A stretch of DNA of 64,000 bases, from positions 2,046,001-2,110,000 of the forward strand of contig NZ_CP109442.1 in the NCBI RefSeq assembly GCF_036227205.1, written 5' to 3'. The translations under genes and the position numbers were made by a program. Below, piece after piece: positions 1 to 8,214 of the stretch. The notes under the pieces are model-generated. The model worked only from the letters and a program-made list of their open reading frames with translations. It was not told where the DNA came from and did not search any database. The stretch comes from Amycolatopsis sp. NBC_01480 (lineage in GTDB: Bacteria > Actinomycetota > Actinomycetes > Mycobacteriales > Pseudonocardiaceae). Position 1 is the first letter of the stretch. Every line of letters begins with the position of its first letter.

Positions 1-1004
1 TCGCGGGTGATGTCGAGCCGGTCGGCGGCCGGGCCGAATTCGCGTTCGTCGCGATTGGCCGCGCCGAAGAGCATCAGCACCTTTTCGCCGGCGGGGATCT
101 CGACGTCGTGGAGCACCACCGGGCGGAGCGTGGTTCGCGCGAGGCCCTGCACCGAGCCCTCCATCCGGAGGAATTCCAGCAGCGCGCCCGGGAGCAGATC
201 CGGTTGCCGCAGCAGGAGTTCACGCTGGGCGTGATCGCCGTCGAGCAGGGTCACCGCGTGGGAGATGAGATTGCCGGTGGTGTCGTTTCCGCCCGCGACC
301 ATCACGAAGCAGAACCCGAGAATGTCCCAGTCCGTCAACGTTTCCCCGGCCACTTCCGCGGCGGTGAGCGCGCTGATCAGATCATCGCCGGGATTCGCGC
401 GCCGGGCGGTGATCACCTCGGAGAAGTACCCGAACATCTCGGTGACCGCGTCGGCGGCCTTGAGCGCCGCGAGGTCGAAACCGCTGTCCTGCAACGTGGT
501 CAGCGCCGACACCCACGGCCCGAACCGCGCCCGGTCGTGCTCCGGCACGCCGAGCAGATGGGCCAGCACAAAAGTGGGGATACGCGAGGAGAAGTCCCGG
601 TGCAGGTCGACCGGAACGCCGTCGGCGGCCTGCTGCTCCATCGCCGTGATCCGTTCCCGGGCGAACGTCCGGATCATCGCCTCGAGATCGGTCACCCGTC
701 GCGGGGTGAAGCCCTTGCTGACGAGCGCCCGCAGCTGGCCGTGTAGCGGCGGATCCTGCATCACGATCGTCGGGGCGAGCCCGAGTTTCCCGATCTCGTC
801 GGGCAGGAAGGTCAGGCCCTGCGCCGAAGAGAACGTGCCCGGATCGCGTACGGCGTTCCAGACGTCCTCGAATCGGGCCAGGGTCCAGAACGGTGGCGCG
901 GTGTGACGGTGCACCGGATCGTCGTCCCGCAAGCGCCGGTAAGCCGGATACGGGTCGGCCAGGACCGCCTCGTCGAACGGGTCGTAGTAGCTGGCAACGG
1001 TCAT
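1..1004 (-). CDS. Cytochrome P450, 3' end outside window
   Basis: Haem monooxygenase, substrate unknown. Translation from the ATG at 1002-1004 gives about 334 residues beginning MTVASYYDPFDEAVLADPYP, the usual start of actinomycete soluble P450s. The I-helix oxygen-activation motif AGGNDTT, the K-helix ExxR (EFLR) and the following ANRDERE segment are visible. The haem-ligand Cys loop would lie to the left of base 1 and cannot be checked. The gene diverges from the TetR gene at 1066, and a 15-bp palindrome lies in the 61-bp gap, so it is probably the target of that repressor. The family call is firm; the substrate is unknown. Confidence 0.93.
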   Translation of the reverse strand, partial: MTVASYYDPFDEAVLADPYPAYRRLRDDDPVHRHTAPPFWTLARFEDVWNAVRDPGTFSSAQGLTFLPDEIGKLGLAPTIVMQDPPLHGQLRALVSKGFTPRRVTDLEAMIRTFARERITAMEQQAADGVPVDLHRDFSSRIPTFVLAHLLGVPEHDRARFGPWVSALTTLQDSGFDLAALKAADAVTEMFGYFSEVITARRANPGDDLISALTAAEVAGETLTDWDILGFCFVMVAGGNDTTGNLISHAVTLLDGDHAQRELLLRQPDLLPGALLEFLRMEGSVQGLARTTLRPVVLHDVEIPAGEKVLMLFGAANRDEREFGPAADRLDITR

Positions 1005-1024
1005 GGCGCCCCCTTCATCAGGGT

Positions 1025-1039
1025 TAACGGTCACCGTTA
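1025..1039. promoter_or_regulatory. Perfect inverted repeat, probable TetR operator
   Basis: TAACGGT-C-ACCGTTA is a perfect 7-1-7 palindrome centred at 1032 in the intergenic space between the divergent P450 and TetR genes. Position and size fit an autoregulatory TetR operator. This is inferred from location only. Confidence 0.6.
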
Positions 1040-1065
1040 TTAACGACAGTGGTTAATATAGCGGC

Positions 1066-1692
1066 ATGCCAAGGTCTGCCACAACCACCAGGGAGCGGCT
1101 CCTGAGCGCCGGGGCGCGCCTGTTCGCCCGGCACGGCATCGACGGCGCCGCGACCCGGGACATCGTGGCGCTGGCCGGGCAGGCGAACGACTCGGCCGTG
1201 CACTATCACTTCGGCTCCCGGCACGGCCTGCTGACCGCGATCATCGAGCGGCACGTGCGACGCATGGAGGACCAGCGAAAACCCGAGTTGGACGCGCTCG
1301 GCCCGGCCCCGGATCTCGGCGCCGTGGTCGCCGCCGTCGTGGGCCCGGTCGCCGCCGAACTCACCCGCGAGGACGGGCGCGACTTCCTGCGCATCATCGC
1401 CCAGCTCGCCGGACGCGCCGGCGTCCGCACGCACGAGCTGCCCGACCCGGTCGCGGGAACGGCGCTGGCCGGGCAACTGGCCCTGCTGGAGGACTGCTGC
1501 CGCGCGCGACTGCCCGAGCCGGTCGCGCTGGAACGCATCGCCCTCACGATCACCATGCTCACCGCGAGCCTGGCGGACCGCGCGAACCGCATCGACGAAC
1601 GGCTGCCGGTCCTGCTGGATCACCCGGCCTTCGTCGCCAACCTGATCGCCATGCTCACGGCCGGACTCGAGGCGGACGTCACCCCGGACTGA
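1066..1692 (+). CDS. TetR/AcrR family transcriptional regulator
   Basis: 208 aa. The N-terminal TetR helix-turn-helix spans about residues 8-55 (TRERLLSAGARLFARHG, then TRDIVALAGQANDSAVHYHF), with a divergent helical ligand-binding C-terminus. Length is normal for the family. It is transcribed away from the P450, with a perfect palindrome between the two starts, which suggests it represses itself and the P450. The ligand is unknown. Confidence 0.93.
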   Translation: MPRSATTTRERLLSAGARLFARHGIDGAATRDIVALAGQANDSAVHYHFGSRHGLLTAIIERHVRRMEDQRKPELDALGPAPDLGAVVAAVVGPVAAELTREDGRDFLRIIAQLAGRAGVRTHELPDPVAGTALAGQLALLEDCCRARLPEPVALERIALTITMLTASLADRANRIDERLPVLLDHPAFVANLIAMLTAGLEADVTPD

Positions 1693-1813
1693 CGCGTCGA
1701 CTGCCCGCCATCCCCCCTGGTGGTAGCCGCGAGGAGCGCGGGCGGCCCGCCCATCTCCGTCTGCAACATCCCCGGCGCTGACGGCAAGCAAGGTCCGCTG
1801 AACCCCGCCGCCG

Positions 1814-2458
1814 TTACCGGCGGGTGGCGATGTCGAAGGTCTCGACGAGCTCCTCGGCATAACCGCCGAGATCAAGGTCGGGCCGGGCCTCGAGGAGGAA
1901 CGCCAGGCCGTCCACCGACCGCTGCACCAGCGAGCCCAGCACAAACGGGTCGAACGCCCGGAACACCCCGTCCTCCTGGCCGCGGCGCAGGATCTGTTCC
2001 ACCGCACCGATCGCGCGCTGGTCTTCGCCGGAGTCGTAGGAGCGGCCGCCGAACTCGTCGCGGAAGCCCAGGAAGATCGACGCCATCGCCTGCATCACCG
2101 TCCGGTGCCCGGCGACGAACTCGACGGAGGCACGGACGTAGGCCGCCAGCTGGGCCCGCGCCCCGGTCGCCGCGGCGAGACGTTCGTCCAGGTGCTCCCC
2201 GAGCTGCTGGTACACGTGCGCCACCGTCGCCGCCATCAGCTCGTCGCGGCCGGCGAAATGGTAGGAGATCAGCCGGGTGCTGCTCAGCCCACCGCGTTCC
2301 GCGATCTTCGCGAAGGTCGTGGCCCGGTAGCCGAGGGCGGCGACGGTGTCGATCGTCGCGGCGATGATCTCCCGCCGCCGGTCCTCCGGGGGCAGCCGCC
2401 GCCGGGCCGCCCGGGCGTTTGTCACTGTTATCGGATCCACACCTTCCCTCGCGTCCAC
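1814..2458 (-). CDS. TetR/AcrR family transcriptional regulator
   Basis: 214 aa. The HTH lies at about residues 28-75 (RRREIIAATIDTVAALGYR and SSTRLISYHFAGRDEL), followed by an all-helical effector domain of about 130 residues. It is divergent from the membrane protein gene at 2520, and a 22-bp interrupted palindrome sits between them, so it probably controls that gene. A start a few codons downstream (GTG for VDPITV) is possible. It is convergent with the other TetR gene, and the 121-bp gap between them shows nothing recognisable. Confidence 0.9.
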   Translation of the reverse strand: MDAREGVDPITVTNARAARRRLPPEDRRREIIAATIDTVAALGYRATTFAKIAERGGLSSTRLISYHFAGRDELMAATVAHVYQQLGEHLDERLAAATGARAQLAAYVRASVEFVAGHRTVMQAMASIFLGFRDEFGGRSYDSGEDQRAIGAVEQILRRGQEDGVFRAFDPFVLGSLVQRSVDGLAFLLEARPDLDLGGYAEELVETFDIATRR

Positions 2459-2482
2459 TGGCCGACCATGCTAACTTCCGTC

Positions 2483-2504
2483 TTATTACTTGGCTAGGTA
2501 ATAA
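2483..2504. promoter_or_regulatory. Interrupted palindrome, probable TetR operator
   Basis: TTATTAC-N8-GTAATAA, with 7-bp perfect arms, just upstream of the RBS (GGAGG at 2508-2512) of the membrane protein gene and between it and the divergent TetR start. It is AT-rich in an otherwise GC-rich stretch, as expected for an operator or promoter. Confidence 0.6.
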
Positions 2505-2519
2505 GCTGGAGGTAGCGAC

Positions 2520-3551
2520 GTGACCGATCGTGCTGGCGCCGTTGTGGAGCGAGCCGGCACCGGACGGCTGAAGGCCGCCTGGACGCTCGTTCTACTGGCC
2601 CCGATCTGCGCCGAGGCGACGTTCACCGGGATCTCCCTGCCGGCGATCTGGCTGGCTTTTCCTTTGCTGGTACCGATTTACGGGGGTGGGGTGCTGCTGG
2701 CACGTGAACTCGTCGTCCGGACCGGCGCGAAGTGGCCCGCGCTGCTGGTCCTCGGCCTCGCCTACGAACTGGCCGAGGACGGCCTCGGGCTACAGGCGCT
2801 GACCAGCCCGCACCTCTACACCGCGGCCAGCTGGGGCCGGGTGTTCGGGTTCAACCTCACCTACTGGGAAAGCCAACTCGGCTACCACCTGGTCTTCACC
2901 GTGCTCATCCCCGTCACGCTCACCGGCTTGCTGTTCAAACGCCACGCCGGACGCCCGTACCTGGGCCGGTTCGGCCTGATCGGGACGGCGGTCGTGTTCG
3001 TCATCGGGGTCGCCCTCGCGCGGCTCGCCATCGCCACCACCGAGGACCCCGGTTACACCACACCGTGGCCGGTGGTCGCCGCACTGCTGGTGATCATCGT
3101 GCTGCTCGGCATCCTGGCGCTGCTTGTGCTGCCCCGGCTGCGAATTCCCCGCCCGGCCCCGGTCGCCCGGCTACCGCACCCCGCCGCGCTGGGCGCCCTC
3201 GCCGCGCTCGCGCCGATCGTCTTCCTCGGACTGCTGTTCCCGCTCAAATCCAGCGCCGGACATCCCGCGATCGGGCACGGAGCCTGGCTGGCGATCCCCC
3301 AGCTGGTCGCGCTCGCGGTCGCCATCGCCGCGGGCTGGCTGGTGGCCCGCTGGTCGGCCACCGGCACGTTCACCGATCACCACCGGATCTGGCTGATCGG
3401 CGGCGCACTGGTCGGGCACTCGTTGTTCGCCGTGGCGAGCGGGATCAGCAACGGTCACGTCGTGCTGGCCCCAGTGCTCGGCGTGGTCGTGATCGGCGTG
3501 ACCGTCCTGCTCCTGGCCCTCCTCGACCGGCGCCTGGGCCGCGCTCGCTGA
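2520..3551 (+). CDS. Polytopic membrane protein of unknown function
   Basis: 343 aa from a GTG start, chosen for the GGAGG seven bases upstream. It has roughly eight to ten hydrophobic segments spread over the whole length, for example AAWTLVLLAPICAEATF, LLVPIYGGGVLLA, VVAALLVIIVLLGILALLVL and VLAPVLGVVVIGVTVLLLAL. No signal peptide or catalytic motif is recognised. The divergent TetR gene and intervening palindrome suggest inducible expression. An efflux or membrane-stress role is possible, but nothing in the sequence shows it. Confidence 0.8.
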   Translation: MTDRAGAVVERAGTGRLKAAWTLVLLAPICAEATFTGISLPAIWLAFPLLVPIYGGGVLLARELVVRTGAKWPALLVLGLAYELAEDGLGLQALTSPHLYTAASWGRVFGFNLTYWESQLGYHLVFTVLIPVTLTGLLFKRHAGRPYLGRFGLIGTAVVFVIGVALARLAIATTEDPGYTTPWPVVAALLVIIVLLGILALLVLPRLRIPRPAPVARLPHPAALGALAALAPIVFLGLLFPLKSSAGHPAIGHGAWLAIPQLVALAVAIAAGWLVARWSATGTFTDHHRIWLIGGALVGHSLFAVASGISNGHVVLAPVLGVVVIGVTVLLLALLDRRLGRAR

Positions 3552-3560
3552 GGCTCGCTG

Positions 3561-3683
3561 AAACCGTTGGCGGAGAAGCTTTTTGTCGATCTTTCCGAGC
3601 GGCGTGCGCGGGATGCTCTCGACGATGTGACAGCCCTTCGGCGTCTGGACCGGGCCTTTGAGCCGCCGGATCTTCGCCGGCAC
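3561..3683 (-). pseudogene. C-terminal remnant of an acyl-CoA/AMP ligase
   Basis: The minus strand encodes about 41 residues including SIPRTPLGKIDKKLLRQRF, the terminal A10 lysine motif of ANL adenylating enzymes. Nothing of the preceding roughly 450 residues is present. Downstream the frame stays open into the antisense of the membrane protein gene, so the native stop also seems lost. This is best read as debris of a deleted ligase gene. Confidence 0.65.
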
Positions 3684-3801
3684 CGACTACCCGTTCGATA
3701 TGGGCGTCACCGACCCTCTGTCGCGTTTGGACGGTGCGGGATTGTCGGAGCGGGAGCGGGAAACGTTGCCATGAAAACACAGTCTCACTCATGCATGGCT
3801 T

Positions 3802-3825
3802 GGTATATACTGCTCGGTATATACC
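3802..3825. promoter_or_regulatory. Tandem GGTATATAC palindromes upstream of isomerase gene
   Basis: GGTATATAC-N5-GGTATATACC. The second copy is itself a perfect 10-bp palindrome and the first is a nine-base match. The pair ends about 24 bases before the ATG at 3849. The AT-rich core suggests an overlapping promoter and operator, perhaps for a MarR- or PadR-like repressor not in this window. Confidence 0.5.
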
Positions 3826-3848
3826 GCCGAGCTGAAGGAAGCCAGACC

Positions 3849-4157
3849 ATGCGGGACTTCATAGTCGAACTGACCACCACCATCCCCGAAGGCACCGATC
3901 AGTCCGAGGTGGACGCCCGCCGAGCCGCCGAAAACGTGCAGGTCAAGGCTCTGACGGAAAACGGCCACCTGGCCCGCCTGTGGTGGCTGGCGGGCGACTG
4001 GCCCGCGGGCCAGTCGCCCGCCAGCATCGGCGTCTGACGCGCCGACGACGAGGCCGACCTCCACGCCAACGTCCTGGGCACCCTGCCACTGCGGCCGTGG
4101 ATGACCGTCAAGATCACCGCGCTGCGGCCACACCACAACGATCCGGGTCCGGCCTGA
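3849..4157 (+). pseudogene. Muconolactone delta-isomerase-like gene, internal TGA
   Basis: The frame begins MRDFIVELTTTIPEGTD and, after an in-frame TGA at 4035-4037 (codon 63), continues RADDEADLHANVLGTLPLRP, then WMTVKITALRPH, to a second TGA at 4155. Both halves match the small muconolactone isomerase/YciI-like fold of about 95-100 aa, and the TGA falls where the family has Trp (IGVW), so a TGG-to-TGA change is the simplest reading. Just before it, the usual loop is replaced by a segment encoded by a 40-bp perfect palindrome. AAGGAAG lies upstream of the ATG. A truncated 62-aa product is possible. Sequencing error cannot be excluded. Confidence 0.65.
3986..4025. repeat. 40-bp perfect palindrome inside the isomerase gene
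   Basis: Bases 3986-4005 are the exact reverse complement of 4006-4025, with no loop (left arm starts GCTGGCGGGC, right arm ends GCCCGCCAGC). It lies wholly inside a reading frame and encodes the odd WLAGDWPAGQSPA stretch. It could be a snap-back duplication or an assembly artefact. Confidence 0.85.
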
Positions 4158-4259
4158 TCGCTCTGGTCAGAAAACCGTAATGCGCTACCCCGCCTGCGCC
4201 CGTCCCGGCGTCACTACGGTCGAGCCGGTAAACAAAGCCGGCGAAAGGGTGTAGCCACA

Positions 4260-4748
4260 GTGATTTCCGCGCGGCAGGCCGGGAGCCGGATCAGCGTCGC
4301 CGGAGCGGTGGTGCTCCGGTACGGCCTGGTGGTCGTGATCGCCTGGATCGGCGCGTTGAAGTTCACCGCTTCGGAGGCGGCGCGGATCCAGCAGTACGTC
4401 TCGCACAGCCCATTCCTGAGCTGGACGGGCGAATTACTCGACCCAAAGGCCCTCTCCGCGGTATTCGGCACCACCGAACTCGCCGCGGCGATCTTGATCG
4501 CCCTGCGCCCACTACTCCCGCGATCTTCGGCGGTGGGCAGCCTGCTCGCGGCCGGATTGTTCTTGACCACCCTCAGCTTCCTGTTCACCACCCCCGGCAT
4601 CGGCGACCCAGCAGCAGGCGGCCTGCCCGCCCTCTCACCGACCGGCCAATTCCTGCTCAAGGACATCGTCCTGCTCGGCGCCTCCCTGTGGACCTTGGGC
4701 GAGTCCCTGGCGGCCGCCCAACGAAAAGACACCTCAGCCGGCAGCTAA
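4260..4748 (+). CDS. DUF417 (YkgB-like) membrane protein
   Basis: 162 aa from a GTG start at 4260. It matches the DUF417 pattern: LRYGLVVVIAWIGALKFTASEA, then the xxYVSHSPFLSW loop, then FGTTELAAAILIAL and a C-terminal LLKDIVLLGASLWTLGES helix. Four membrane helices are expected. Function is unknown; relatives occur in oxidative or hypochlorite stress loci. It lies downstream of the broken isomerase gene and overlaps the convergent gene at 4745 by four bases. Confidence 0.85.
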   Translation: MISARQAGSRISVAGAVVLRYGLVVVIAWIGALKFTASEAARIQQYVSHSPFLSWTGELLDPKALSAVFGTTELAAAILIALRPLLPRSSAVGSLLAAGLFLTTLSFLFTTPGIGDPAAGGLPALSPTGQFLLKDIVLLGASLWTLGESLAAAQRKDTSAGS

Positions 4749-5185
4749 TCGGCCGCGATACCCGAAGTTCGCCCGCCGGCCGCGGCGTAACAACGATTGC
4801 GTTCCCGCTCCCACAAGGTTTCGTCGTCGAGCTCCTGATACTCGGGCCGCACCCGTCGAGCCATCCGATGGAAACCCGAGTTGGGACGCCCGGTCACCTT
4901 GGCGACCACCAGCGCACTCCACAGCGGTTCGTCACGATCGGCGGCCCGGCTGGAAACCTGGTCAAGCGGCGCACTGAGAAAGTCCGGCCGGGTGGCCACG
5001 CGTTTCGCGATCTGCGCGTAGCCGATCAGCCCGCCACCAGTAGCCACGCCGTAGAGGATGTCGGCGATACGGTCCACTCGATCAACTTCGAACATTTCGA
5101 CCATCAGCCCACCGCAATTCGTCATCTCGGCGCGCTCAAGAGCCACGCGCAAGGAAGCCAACAACGCTTCCTCGTCACGCAGCAC
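4745..5185 (-). CDS. Hypothetical protein, 146 aa
   Basis: Soluble protein from a GTG start at 5185, with no membrane segment. It has a helical N-terminus (LLASLRVALERAEMT), a Gly-rich middle (YGVATGGGLIGYAQIAKR) and a basic, Trp-containing C-terminus (LWSALVVAKVTGRPNSGF). I do not recognise the family. Codon use looks native. It follows the methyltransferase gene on the same strand after 41 bases and may be cotranscribed with it. Confidence 0.6.
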   Translation of the reverse strand: MLRDEEALLASLRVALERAEMTNCGGLMVEMFEVDRVDRIADILYGVATGGGLIGYAQIAKRVATRPDFLSAPLDQVSSRAADRDEPLWSALVVAKVTGRPNSGFHRMARRVRPEYQELDDETLWERERNRCYAAAGGRTSGIAAD

Positions 5186-5226
5186 CAGGTACCTGTTACG
5201 ACGTCAGCCTCGCCGTTACCGGATTT

Positions 5227-5937
5227 TCATCGACGGACCGAGGCCAGCAAACCGACTGCGGGAAGGAGGTTTCCGGCGATGCGGCGTTCCTCCGCGTCGC
5301 GCATGGCGTTCAGGGCTTCGGGGACAGAGGTGGCGGGTTCGACCCAGACACCGCCGCGGCCGTCGACCAGGCGCCACAGGATGCTCGTGTCCACCACGGT
5401 CAGCTCGGAACCGACACGGCTCAACGCCTCCAGCATCGCTGAGCCGCGCTGGAGGTGGTGGTGGCCGGCGACCCAGGCGTCGAGCAGATCATCGGCAGGG
5501 ACGTCCGCCTGCATCAGGCCCGTGGCGACCAGCATGGCCCGGTTGTCGTAGATGAAGTGCGCGGCGGCGGTGTCCACGCGCTCCCAGGCGAACTCCTCGA
5601 TGATGATCTGCCCGCCCGGAGCCAGCAGGGTGCCCGCGTGGGCCAGGAGCTCGTCGAGATTCTCGGCGTGGTGCAAGGAACGCGTGAACAACACGACGTC
5701 GTACTCGCCGGAAACGTCGCGGAGGTCCGCTTGGACAACGCTGACTCCGAGTTCCTTCGCCGCGGCGACGGCATCGGCATCACGGTCGACGCCGGTGACT
5801 TCGTAACCCAGGTCCGCCAAAGCGGCGGCCAAGGCACCGCGGCCGCAGCCGGCCTCGAGAATGCGCGCCGGGGCCGGGGGCAGGAGCGGCGTCAAGTGCG
5901 TGAGCGTGTGGGGCACCGCGACAGTGGACAAATTCAT
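5227..5937 (-). CDS. SAM-dependent class I methyltransferase
   Basis: 236 aa. Motif I ILEAGCGRGALAAALADLG near residue 27, acidic motif II VTGVDRDADAV, motif III region VVQADLRDVSGEYDVVLF and post-motif LLAPGGQIIIEEF are all present. The methyl acceptor (O, N or C) cannot be told. The start lies nine bases after the stop of the PPDK-like gene, so it is the last gene of the biosynthetic operon and probably tailors its product. Confidence 0.9.
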   Translation of the reverse strand: MNLSTVAVPHTLTHLTPLLPPAPARILEAGCGRGALAAALADLGYEVTGVDRDADAVAAAKELGVSVVQADLRDVSGEYDVVLFTRSLHHAENLDELLAHAGTLLAPGGQIIIEEFAWERVDTAAAHFIYDNRAMLVATGLMQADVPADDLLDAWVAGHHHLQRGSAMLEALSRVGSELTVVDTSILWRLVDGRGGVWVEPATSVPEALNAMRDAEERRIAGNLLPAVGLLASVRR

Positions 5938-5946
5938 TCGTTAACC

Positions 5947-7452
5947 TTACAACGCGTCAGTTGTGTTCGAAAGATCGGTACGCCGAACGTTTTCCGGAGC
6001 AGTGCGTGCCGGCCCGGAAGAATCGCCCGGCGGAATTGCGGCCGAGCCGAGGAACCGGCGAGCACCCGGGAGATCCGGTGCGGCCCGCGCCCATTCCGCA
6101 AGAACGGCAAGGTCCGCTTCGACCCCGATACCACCCCGGACCGTCGGAAGCGCGCCCGCGTACACCAGACCCGAGGAGCCGTCCACGGTCACCAGCTGCC
6201 CATCCAACGCAGTCAGCGCGCCGGATCCGCACCCGACCACACACGGCACCCCCAGTTCCCGGCAGACCACGGCCGCGTGGGACGTGCTCCCGCCGAGTTC
6301 GGTGACCACCGCCTGCGCGACGGCCATGGCCGGGACATCACGCGGATCGGTCGTCCGGCGCGCCAGCACCACGTCGCCTTGTGCGGCAACGGTACCGCCG
6401 GCGACCACACCGATCCCGACGCCCGGACCGGCCGGCTTCCCGCGGGCCAGCACCGTCCCGGCCGCCGCCGCACCCGGCTCGATGACCGGCCGCAGCAGCG
6501 CGCCGACGTGCTCCACCCGCGCCAAGGCCTCCTCGCGGCTGATCAGCCCCTCCCGCGCCATGGCCACCGCGTGCCGGACCGCCGCCTCCGGAGAACGCTT
6601 GGCCACCCGCGACTGCAGCAACCACAACGTGCCCGACTCGACGGTGAACTCGACGTCCTGCACATCTCGGCCGTCCCGCTCCAGGACGCGCACCCACTCG
6701 CGGAGTTCCCGGTACGCCCCGGGCAGCACGGCGTGCAGATCGCCCAGCGGCCGGGCGTCGGCCCGGCCGGCCACGAGCTCCTCCCCCTGTCCGCCAGGCA
6801 GCCACTCGCCGTAGACCTCGGCACCGCCCCCCACCGGATCGCGGCTGAACACCACACCGGTTCCCGAACGGCCGTCGCGGTTGCCGAAGACCATCGCCTG
6901 CACGGTCACCGCCGTACCGGCCTCGTGCCCGAGCCCCTGGCGGGTCCGGTACGCGACCGCGCGCGGCGACATCCACGACTCCAGCACGGCCGTGATCGCC
7001 ATCCGCAGCTGGTCCCACGGATCGGCCGGCGGCTGTCCGCCGACGACTTCCTCGAACTGCCCGGTGAACCGGCGGCGGGTGTCGGCGCCGTGCGGGCCGA
7101 GGGCCGGCTCGATTTCCGGCGTGAGGCCGACGTTGAGCACGGTGTCCATCATCCCGGGCATGCTGACCGCCGCCCCGGATCGCACCGAGAGCAGCAACGG
7201 CCGCGGTCCCCGGCCGAACGTGCGCCCGGTCGCCCGTTCCAGGCCACGCACCAGATCCGGCAGCCGGGCCCACACCTGCGCCGGCACTCGCCGCGATTCC
7301 CGGTAGTACTGCCGGCACACCTCGGTGGTCACCACGAACGCCGGCGGCGTCGGCGCGCCGAGGGCGACGAACCGGTCGATGCCGGCGGCCTTGCCGCCCA
7401 GCAGGTCGCGGTCGCCGCCGGTGCCGCCGTCGAGTGGCAGGAGATCGGTCAT
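5947..7452 (-). CDS. PPDK N-terminal-like ATP-binding/swivel protein
   Basis: 501 aa from the ATG at 7450-7452 (MTDLLPLDGG). An upstream in-frame ATG at 7569 would read through the neighbouring gene and is rejected. Residues about 1-360 match the ATP-binding half of pyruvate phosphate dikinase (GGKAAGIDRFVALG, LLSVRSGAAVSMPGMMDT, ending LWLLQSRVAKRS). Residues about 390-465 are the phosphohistidine swivel domain with ELGGSTSHAAVVCREL. The C-terminal PEP/pyruvate TIM barrel is missing, so it cannot be a normal PPDK. It may form phosphohistidine from ATP and pass phosphate to another acceptor, perhaps with the product of the gene at 11039. The start overlaps the upstream gene stop by four bases. 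Confidence 0.85.
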   Translation of the reverse strand: MTDLLPLDGGTGGDRDLLGGKAAGIDRFVALGAPTPPAFVVTTEVCRQYYRESRRVPAQVWARLPDLVRGLERATGRTFGRGPRPLLLSVRSGAAVSMPGMMDTVLNVGLTPEIEPALGPHGADTRRRFTGQFEEVVGGQPPADPWDQLRMAITAVLESWMSPRAVAYRTRQGLGHEAGTAVTVQAMVFGNRDGRSGTGVVFSRDPVGGGAEVYGEWLPGGQGEELVAGRADARPLGDLHAVLPGAYRELREWVRVLERDGRDVQDVEFTVESGTLWLLQSRVAKRSPEAAVRHAVAMAREGLISREEALARVEHVGALLRPVIEPGAAAAGTVLARGKPAGPGVGIGVVAGGTVAAQGDVVLARRTTDPRDVPAMAVAQAVVTELGGSTSHAAVVCRELGVPCVVGCGSGALTALDGQLVTVDGSSGLVYAGALPTVRGGIGVEADLAVLAEWARAAPDLPGARRFLGSAAIPPGDSSGPARTAPENVRRTDLSNTTDAL

Positions 7453-8057
7453 TCCGCTCGCCCCGCCGCCGCCTCGTGCGCCCGGACCAGCCCGGTCAGC
7501 CCGAGCAGTTCTTCGTGCAGCTCGAACCAGACGGTGTGGTAGCTGTCGACCAGCGGGCTGGTCAGCCAAGCGGGCTCGCCGCCGCGCACCCGGTGCAGCG
7601 CCTCGGCGAGCCGGTGCGGGTAGGGCGCCAGCCGGGGCACGAGGCCGACGATCCCGGCCAGATCCTCACAGGCGGCCTCGTGCAATTCGGCGAGCCTGCC
7701 GATGACCCGGGCGTCGTAACCGGGGTCGCCGTGGTCGTTGACCGTCGTCTCGTCGATCAGCTGCCAGTCGGTGAAAATCCGCTTGGCGACAGCGTTGTGG
7801 ACGACGAACCGGTCGTAGGACGCGAGCAGGCCCGACCGGTCCACGCGGTCGCGCTCCGCGGCGAGCTCACGGTCCAGCCGGTCGAGTCCGGCCGGGGTCA
7901 GGCGAAACCGCCCGCGTTCTTCGGCGCACCACTCGGGCATCGCGCCCAGCACCTGCCGCAGCGCTCCACTGTGGACGCCGACCGCCGCCGCCAGCTCCCG
8001 CTCCGCGGGCAGGCCCTTCAGCTGCAGGGCCCGCAGCACTCGCATTTCCTCGGACAT
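7449..8057 (-). CDS. Winged-helix protein coupled to PPDK-like gene
   Basis: About 202 aa from the ATG at 8055-8057 (MSEEMRVLRALQLKG), preferred because GGAGA lies eight bases upstream. A GTG at 8177 without an RBS would add 40 residues. Residues 1-70 form a winged helix (LRALQLKGLPAERELAAAVG and GRFRLTPAGLDRLDREL). The rest is helical with conserved His, Asp and Trp residues. ATGA overlap with the PPDK-like gene implies a stoichiometric pair, so this may be a partner or regulator of that enzyme rather than a DNA-binding repressor. Confidence 0.7.
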   Translation of the reverse strand: MSEEMRVLRALQLKGLPAERELAAAVGVHSGALRQVLGAMPEWCAEERGRFRLTPAGLDRLDRELAAERDRVDRSGLLASYDRFVVHNAVAKRIFTDWQLIDETTVNDHGDPGYDARVIGRLAELHEAACEDLAGIVGLVPRLAPYPHRLAEALHRVRGGEPAWLTSPLVDSYHTVWFELHEELLGLTGLVRAHEAAAGRAE

Positions 8058-8086
8058 CGGCGTTCTCCACGGTTGCGCGATCGGCA

Positions 8087-8137
8087 GCGGTCCACCCATC
8101 GCCCGTGGCACGTACGCGCCGGCGATGGGTGGACCGC
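8087..8137. repeat. 17-bp perfect inverted repeat, 17-nt loop
   Basis: Arms 8087-8103 (GCGGTCCACCCATCGCC) and 8121-8137 are exact reverse complements. In the transcript of the winged-helix gene this would be a very stable hairpin about 30 bases before its ATG and just after a five-codon ORF. No T-run follows on the minus strand, so an attenuator, processing site or operator is likelier than an intrinsic terminator. Confidence 0.75.
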
Positions 8138-8214
8138 GAAAAACCGAAGTCACCACGGGCGCCGGGTCAGCGAACACGCTTCACCCGGGCGACTTCTCGT
8201 AAACGGGTTGATGA

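Noticed and set aside
5455..7542. 695-codon plus-strand open frame
   Set aside because: It is antisense to the PPDK-like and methyltransferase genes, composed of Arg/Gly/Pro/His-rich text with no motif, a typical high-GC shadow frame.
8087..8137. 17-bp hairpin as a simple intrinsic terminator
   Set aside because: On the minus strand, where the genes lie, no T-run follows, and a coding frame continues right after it; regulatory use is likelier.
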